From assembly GCF_023073355.1 (NCBI RefSeq), contig NZ_JADPJI010000012.1, forward strand, positions 1 to 64,000: a stretch of DNA of 64,000 bases. Direction: 5' to 3'. The position numbers and the translations under genes are program-made. The DNA comes from Bradyrhizobium sp. 199. GTDB taxonomy: Bacteria; Pseudomonadota; Alphaproteobacteria; Rhizobiales; Xanthobacteraceae. Position 1 is the first letter of the stretch. Every line of letters starts with the position of its first letter. Positions 59,740 through 64,000 of the stretch are shown here, in pieces. Under the pieces are notes generated by a model. That model had not been told where the DNA came from. It saw only the letters and a list, made by a program, of their open reading frames with translations, and did no database searches.

Positions 59740-59785
59740 ACCTCTCCCGAAGGGAGAGGTCGAATTGCATCGAAGATGCAATTCG
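59740..59785. repeat. two adjacent perfect hairpins after the ROK gene
   Basis: ACCTCTCCC-GAA-GGGAGAGGT (59740-59760) followed directly by CGAATTGCATC-GAA-GATGCAATTCG (59761-59785). This composite motif is common in Bradyrhizobium intergenic repeats. Confidence 0.75.
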
Positions 59786-59846
59786 GGTGAGGGGTTTCGG
59801 TCCCCCTTCGGAGAGCACAGGCCCCAGAGTAACCTTGACCGGTTAG

Positions 59847-60004
59847 GTTAAGGACCGGATTGCGTTGCGGCGCGCCCCCCGCACGCTACGGTCGAATCGT
59901 CGCCTCACCTGGCCGGCGAAGCCGCCCTTCCCAGCCAGTATTTCAATGAGCGGCACCGGGACCGCCAGTGTTTACCGCGTCTGGCGGTCCCACCCCGTTT
60001 TTTT
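59847..60004 (+). ncRNA. candidate plus-strand small RNA ending in a strong terminator
   Basis: A perfect 11-base stem GGGACCGCCAG / CTGGCGGTCCC (59958-59991) is followed by ACCCCGTTTTTTT. It lies 255 bases after the ROK stop with other hairpins in between. A -35-like TTGACC occurs at 59835-59840 but no good -10. The stretch between is C-rich (for example GCGCCCCCCGCACG). An independent sRNA is inferred; a long ROK 3' UTR is the alternative. Confidence 0.4.
59958..60004 (+). terminator. strong intrinsic terminator
   Basis: 11-base perfect stem, 12-base loop and a run of seven T six bases later; the strongest plus-strand terminator in the window. Confidence 0.85.
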
Positions 60005-60266
60005 AGACATGCAATGAGCCTCAACGCCCGCTCCGACGGCGCTGCGCCCCCTCTCCGTGCTTGTCTCGCCGAAGCCCGCCTTCGGGCGAAGGCGGATGCG
60101 GGAGAGGGTTGGGGAGAGGGTGTCTCCGCATTGGGGTTGTCGAAGCGGACGCCTCGCGCCCGAGAAAAACGCGTCAAACCGTCAATCGGACCGCCTTTTC
60201 CCTCGCGTTCGTGCCGGGAAGGGGCAGGCGGGACGCAACAGGCAGCGGATTTTCGCCCTCCCAGCC

Positions 60267-60295
60267 TTGTCTGGCCCGCCATCCTCGCCTATTAA
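60267..60295 (+). promoter_or_regulatory. sigma-70-type promoter of tRNA-Ser
   Basis: TTGTCT (60267-60272), 17-base spacer, TATTAA (60290-60295). This predicts a start near 60302, about 37 bases before the mature tRNA. Confidence 0.55.
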
Positions 60296-60338
60296 CGCCC
60301 CAACCACAGGGGCCCAGCTCCTGGCCTTGGCGCCTTCA

Positions 60339-60428
60339 GGAGAGGTGGCAGAGTGGTTGAATGCACCGCACTCGAAATGCGGCATAGGTGCAAGCCTATC
60401 GGGGGTTCGAATCCCTCCCTCTCCGCCA
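60339..60428 (+). tRNA. tRNA-Ser (anticodon CGA)
   Basis: 90 bases including an encoded CCA. The acceptor stem GGAGAGG / CCTCTCC, D-arm, anticodon stem CCGCA / TGCGG with anticodon CGA at 60373-60375, a long class II variable arm (GGCATAGGTGCAAGCCTATC region) and the T-arm with TTCGAAT are all visible. It decodes UCG serine codons. Sequence beyond it changes in character, consistent with use of its 3' end as an integration site. Confidence 0.97.
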
Positions 60429-60988
60429 AGCAGTCTGGATGATGCCGTTAGTGGCTTGCACCTGGCTTCTTTCGCCGAAAGTATCGGGGTTTTGGATGAT
60501 GGTTTCCCGTCACAGATTCTCTGGTATCCAAGAATAGCCATTGCCCGGCAGAACCGGGCTGGAATTCTCCAGAGCTCACTTTGGCAATGGCTTTGCGAGC
60601 CGTACCAAGGGTTCGAATCCTTCTCGCTCCGCCAGCCCACTAGAATCGTCTCGTACCGAGAGCTGCAGATTGGCCAGAAACTTGGCCCTTTTCCCGTTTT
60701 CTGCAGGCGGAGAACTCTCAGTGTCTCAGAAATCCAAGACCAGCAGTGGTTGCCTCGGCCGCTTCGGAAGTCGCATGATGTTAGGGTCTCGTCAGGCGTC
60801 CGGTTCCTTTAATGCCGTCGCCGATCGACAGGCCGACTATCCACAACGCGCATCAGCGAGCTATGAAACAACATCGGACGCGATTCGAGGTCGCGGAGAA
60901 TCGTCTGCACAGCGGACGGTTGCTGAGCAGAATATTATCGAACGAAGCTGGCTGATCCTGGCGCGTTCTGGGACCCGTAGGGGGGTAT
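60429..60988. other. 560-base non-coding island edge
   Basis: Lies between tRNA-Ser and the large restriction gene. Apart from a tRNA 3' remnant (60605-60634), no gene, integrase or strong promoter was recognised. A short frame from 60541 overlaps the start of the next gene in another phase and has no similarity that I can see. Confidence 0.55.
60605..60634 (+). repeat. 3' tRNA remnant, probable att scar
   Basis: The sequence reads as a T-arm (GGGTTCGAATCC), a 3' acceptor strand TCGCTCC, a discriminator G and CCA. No matching 5' half (GGAGCGA...) lies upstream. It resembles but is not identical to the 3' end of the neighbouring tRNA-Ser, so it probably came from another tRNA-Ser isoacceptor or a diverged copy left by an integration event. 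Confidence 0.65.
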
Positions 60989-63900
60989 ATGGTCGAGCAG
61001 ACGTTGCAGTCGCTCTTGCAATCTTACCGCGATGCGGCCCGCACCGAGCGCGACAAGGGCACATACTTCGAACGATTCGCCATCGCCTATCTCGTCCATG
61101 ATCCTGTTCAGTTCGAGCAGTATGAACGAGTCGAAACCTTTAGCGACTGGGCAACGACCAACGGCTGGGATGGCCGCGACACGGGTATCGATCTGGTTGC
61201 GAAGCTGCGGGATGAAGAAGGCTTCGCTGCGATCCAATGCAAGTTCTACGATCCCTCTTACCGCATCCGGAAAGAAGACATTGACAGCTTCATCTCGGCT
61301 TCCGGCAAGCCACCATTTAAGCGGCGCGTCATCATTGACAGCACCGAAAGATCTTGGAGCGAAAACGCCGAGACTATGATCCGGGGACAAGCTATCCCAG
61401 TGCTCCGGATCAATCTCTCCGAGATGCAGGAGAGTCCAATACGCTGGGAAACCTTCGCTCACCGAGGCGAGGTTGTGCTGGCAGACAAGAAGAAGCCTCT
61501 TCCGCACCAGAGGGACGCGCTGGCAGCTGTGCGCATCGGCCTCACCGAAGCTGATCGCGGCAAGCTCATCATGGCCTGCGGCACCGGCAAAACCTTCACT
61601 AGTCTGAAAATCGCCGAAGAGCTTGCAGGTGCGGGCAAGAGCGTCCTTTTCCTTGTACCGTCGCTCGCCCTTATGTCGCAGACCGTTCGGGAATGGACCG
61701 CTGATACCGACACCCCTTTGCGGTCCTTCGCGGTGTGCTCCGATACTCAGGTTGGAAAGCGCCGTCAAAGCAATGACGACATTGCCGAGGTTGACGTGCT
61801 GGACCTCGCCTTCCCGGCCACCACGAGTGCGCCCTGGCTGGCACGAAGCGCGGCCGAGGCGATCCCAGAAAAGATGACGGTCGTCTTCGCGACTTATCAG
61901 TCCATACAGGTCATCGCGGATGCCCAGAAGTGGCATGGCTTGCCGGCATTCGACCTCATTATTTGCGATGAGGCACATCGAACGACGGGCGCGACACTGG
62001 CCGGCGACGATGAAAGCAACTTCGTCAAAATCCACAACCATGACGTTATTGCAGGCCGAAAGCGCCTGTACATGACCGCCACTCCTCGCGTGTTCGGGGA
62101 TGCGGTCAAGAGCAAGGCAAATGAAGCCTCCGCGGTCCTTTGTTCCATGGACGACGAGAGCCTTTACGGCAAAACCCTGTTTACTCGCGGCTTCGGCTGG
62201 GCCGTCGAAAACGGCTTGCTCGCCGACTATAAGGTCATGGTGCTGGCCGTCGACGAGCAGATGGTCAGCGGAGGCGTGCAGAATAGGCTTGCCGATGGGA
62301 CGTCAGAACTGAAGCTGGATGACGCCACTAAAATTATCGGCTGCTACAAGGCACTGACCAAGCATGGCCTGACGAGCGAATTGCTAACCGACCCCCAGCC
62401 GATGAAGCGGGCTCTCGCCTTCTGCAAGGACATCGCTGCCTCCAAGCTAGTGCAAAGCGAATTTGCTGCCGTCATCTCCGAGTATTTATCCTCGGATGAA
62501 GGCAAGGAAGCCGAGGGCGACGCTACGCCGCTGGAATGCCAGCTTGAGCATGTAGATGGCACTTTCAACGCCAAGGCGCGCACTCGACTTTTGGATTGGT
62601 TGAAGGAGGAACACAGCGGTCGTGTCTGCCGCATCCTCACCAATGCTCGGTGCCTGTCCGAAGGCGTAGACGTCCCCACACTCGACGCTGTCTTGTTCAT
62701 GCATCCGCGCAAATCGCAAATCGACGTGGTGCAGTCCGTGGGGCGCGTCATGCGCCGCGCGCTTGGCAAGAACCTGGGTTACGTAATCCTGCCGATCGGT
62801 GTGCCGACAGGCGTGACGCCGGAAGAAGCGTTAAACGATAACGAGCGATACCGAGTAGTCTGGCAAATTCTGAACGCACTCCGCTCCCACGACGAGCGGT
62901 TCGACGCGATGATAAACAAGGCCGATCTCGGCGTGGACGTGTCCGACCACATTGAGGTCATCGCTGTCAGCAATAAGCTTCCAGCCCGGAAGGATGGCAG
63001 AGATGCCAGACCCGATATAGGTTACGGCGGCTTTGCCGAGGGCGACGACCGCGATCAGGTCGAGCTCAAGCGCACTGATCCTGTCCAGGGCGCCTTCTTC
63101 TTTGACGAGTTCTCCAAAGCCATCATGGCCAAAATCGTCAAGAAGTGCGGACGGCGCGACTATTGGGAGGATTGGGCGACTGACATCGCCAAGATTGCCC
63201 AGACCCACATTACTCGCATTACCGGCTTGGTTGAAAAGCCGGGATCGCCCGAGCGCGCGGCCTTTGAGAGATTCCTTGCGGAGATAAGGGATGATCTCAA
63301 TGACAGTATCTCCGAGGCTGAAGCGATCGAGATGCTAGCTCAGCACCTCATTACGCGCCCCGTCTTTGAGGCGCTGTTCGAGGGATACAGCTTCGCGCAG
63401 CACAACCCTGTTTCAAAAGCTATGCAGGCAGTCCTAGAAGCCTTGCATGAACACCACCTTGAGAAGGAGACAGAGAGTCTCGACAAATTCTACGAGAGCG
63501 TGAAGCGCCGCGCCTCAGGTATTGACCGATCTGAAGCCAAGCAGAAGATCATCGTCGAACTGTATGACAAATTCTTCCGCAACGCCTTCCCCAAGATGAC
63601 TGAGCGCCTCGGGATCGTCTATACTCCTATCGAGATCGTTGACTTCATTATCCGGTCAGTCGCCGAAATACTTCAATCCGAGTTCGGTCAGACGCTCGGA
63701 AGTAAAGGCGTTCACATCATTGACCCGTTCACGGGCACCGGCACTTTCATAACCCGTCTACTGCAATCAGACCTCATCAGAATCGATGAGCTGACACACA
63801 AGTATCGTAGCGAGATCCATGCCAATGAAATCGTCTTGCTGGCCTACTACATCGCCGCAATCAATATTGAAGCCGCTTATCATGGAGTAGCTGGCGGAGA

Positions 63901-64000
63901 GTATGTTCCATTCGAAGGCATCTGCCTCACTGATACCTTCCAGCTCTACGAGCAGAAGCGTGACCTCATTAGTGAGCTTATGGCCGACAACAGCAATCGC
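60989..64000 (+). CDS. Type ISP-like restriction-modification enzyme (nuclease-helicase-methylase), 3' end beyond window
   Basis: An uninterrupted frame of 1004 codons runs from ATG 60989 (ribosome site AGGGGGG at 60979-60985) to the window edge. Domains in order: an Mrr-like nuclease with Asp68 and Gln83-x-Lys85 (GIDLVA ... AIQCKFYD), a PD-(D/E)xK variant; a superfamily 2 helicase with Walker A CGTGKT (197-202), DEAH 327-330, TAT in MTATPR (363-365) and motif VI QSVGRVMRR (582-590); a helical coupler (~650-860); and an N6-adenine methylase with motif X-like GIVYTPIEIVDFII (875-888) and SAM-binding DPFTGTGTF (912-920). The NPPY catalytic motif and target-recognition domain lie outside. This order is that of Type ISP enzymes (LlaGI/LlaBIII), about 1570 residues long. 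More A/T-ending codons than its neighbours support transfer. Confidence 0.88.
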   Translation, partial: MVEQTLQSLLQSYRDAARTERDKGTYFERFAIAYLVHDPVQFEQYERVETFSDWATTNGWDGRDTGIDLVAKLRDEEGFAAIQCKFYDPSYRIRKEDIDSFISASGKPPFKRRVIIDSTERSWSENAETMIRGQAIPVLRINLSEMQESPIRWETFAHRGEVVLADKKKPLPHQRDALAAVRIGLTEADRGKLIMACGTGKTFTSLKIAEELAGAGKSVLFLVPSLALMSQTVREWTADTDTPLRSFAVCSDTQVGKRRQSNDDIAEVDVLDLAFPATTSAPWLARSAAEAIPEKMTVVFATYQSIQVIADAQKWHGLPAFDLIICDEAHRTTGATLAGDDESNFVKIHNHDVIAGRKRLYMTATPRVFGDAVKSKANEASAVLCSMDDESLYGKTLFTRGFGWAVENGLLADYKVMVLAVDEQMVSGGVQNRLADGTSELKLDDATKIIGCYKALTKHGLTSELLTDPQPMKRALAFCKDIAASKLVQSEFAAVISEYLSSDEGKEAEGDATPLECQLEHVDGTFNAKARTRLLDWLKEEHSGRVCRILTNARCLSEGVDVPTLDAVLFMHPRKSQIDVVQSVGRVMRRALGKNLGYVILPIGVPTGVTPEEALNDNERYRVVWQILNALRSHDERFDAMINKADLGVDVSDHIEVIAVSNKLPARKDGRDARPDIGYGGFAEGDDRDQVELKRTDPVQGAFFFDEFSKAIMAKIVKKCGRRDYWEDWATDIAKIAQTHITRITGLVEKPGSPERAAFERFLAEIRDDLNDSISEAEAIEMLAQHLITRPVFEALFEGYSFAQHNPVSKAMQAVLEALHEHHLEKETESLDKFYESVKRRASGIDRSEAKQKIIVELYDKFFRNAFPKMTERLGIVYTPIEIVDFIIRSVAEILQSEFGQTLGSKGVHIIDPFTGTGTFITRLLQSDLIRIDELTHKYRSEIHANEIVLLAYYIAAINIEAAYHGVAGGEYVPFEGICLTDTFQLYEQKRDLISELMADNSNR

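Larger units (their letters stand above)
59704..60338. other. 635-base gap with hairpins, orphan terminator and tRNA promoter
   Basis: No supported protein-coding frame. It carries two perfect hairpins (59740-59785), a plus-strand terminator with a T7 run (59958-60004), a decayed repeat around 60060-60120, and the promoter of tRNA-Ser. Confidence 0.6.

Noticed and set aside
60560..60634. Second complete tRNA gene behind tRNA-Ser
   Set aside because: Only the T-arm and 3' acceptor strand are present; no 5' acceptor strand, D-arm or anticodon arm could be folded upstream.
60541..61101. Frame of 186 codons starting in the island edge
   Set aside because: Overlaps the tRNA remnant and the start of the restriction gene in another phase; composition is unlike a real protein.

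Overview
The window looks like a Bradyrhizobium (Rhizobiales, Alphaproteobacteria) chromosome. Evidence: high G+C with G/C-rich third codon positions, an F1-only ATP synthase operon (atpHAGDC without F0 genes), the mdh-sucC-sucD-sucA-odhB-lpdA TCA block, an Irr-type iron-control palindrome before acnA, a perfect CtrA-type box before rlpA, and many long palindromic intergenic repeats of the kind scattered through Bradyrhizobium genomes. Almost the whole window is core housekeeping sequence. The exception is the last ~3.6 kb, which lies behind a tRNA-Ser gene and looks acquired.

Layout. 1-3.1 kb: acnA with an iron-control element. 3.2-12.4 kb: DUF1223 protein, DUF2794 protein, GNAT, Bax-inhibitor-1 protein, a YbbAP-like ABC exporter divergent from a TesA-like esterase, thpR, and a vapBC toxin-antitoxin pair. 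12.5-24.6 kb: zapE, then the TCA block mdh, sucC, a DUF1579 gene, sucD, sucA, odhB, an SDR gene and lpdA. 24.6-29.1 kb: a small membrane protein, a DUF4337 protein, and a three-gene minus-strand cluster (secreted YLDPG mini-protein, NoeA-like methyltransferase, membrane-anchored sulfatase-fold enzyme). 29.3-39.1 kb: xerC, priA, rlpA, a regulatory gap with the CtrA-type box, and atpHAGDC. 39.3-46.8 kb: a class III nucleotide cyclase with a three-repeat C-terminal region, two tandem RppH-type Nudix hydrolases, and the envelope cluster YibQ-like / CtpA / EnvC-like with rlmH. 46.9-54.9 kb: rsfS, nadD, proA, proB, a Bug-type solute-binding protein, a sulfatase and obgE. 55-59.7 kb: MaoC-like dehydratase, EamA permease, GNAT, rpmA, rplU, and a ROK-family protein whose motif order is circularly permuted. 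60.3-64 kb: tRNA-Ser(CGA), a 3' remnant of another tRNA, and the first 1004 codons of a very large open frame, cut by the window edge. That frame encodes an Mrr-like nuclease, a DEAH helicase and an N6-adenine methylase, the architecture of single-chain Type ISP restriction-modification enzymes.

How it works together. AcnA, Mdh, succinyl-CoA synthetase and the 2-oxoglutarate dehydrogenase complex make up much of the TCA cycle and feed respiration; the F1 operon supplies the catalytic head of ATP synthase. The rplU-rpmA-GNAT-obgE area and the rsfS-nadD-proA-proB-rlmH area are ribosome and biosynthetic housekeeping. rlmH-envC-ctpA-yibQ and rlpA serve the cell wall and division.

Most interesting: (1) the Type ISP-like enzyme in a tRNA-Ser-associated island; (2) the circularly permuted ROK protein; (3) the YLDPG / methyltransferase / sulfatase cluster; (4) the nucleotide cyclase with three repeats; (5) several regulatory signals (ICE, CtrA box, rplU promoter with an early hairpin, two orphan terminators suggesting sRNAs). 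No insertion sequence, phage gene or CRISPR array was seen.
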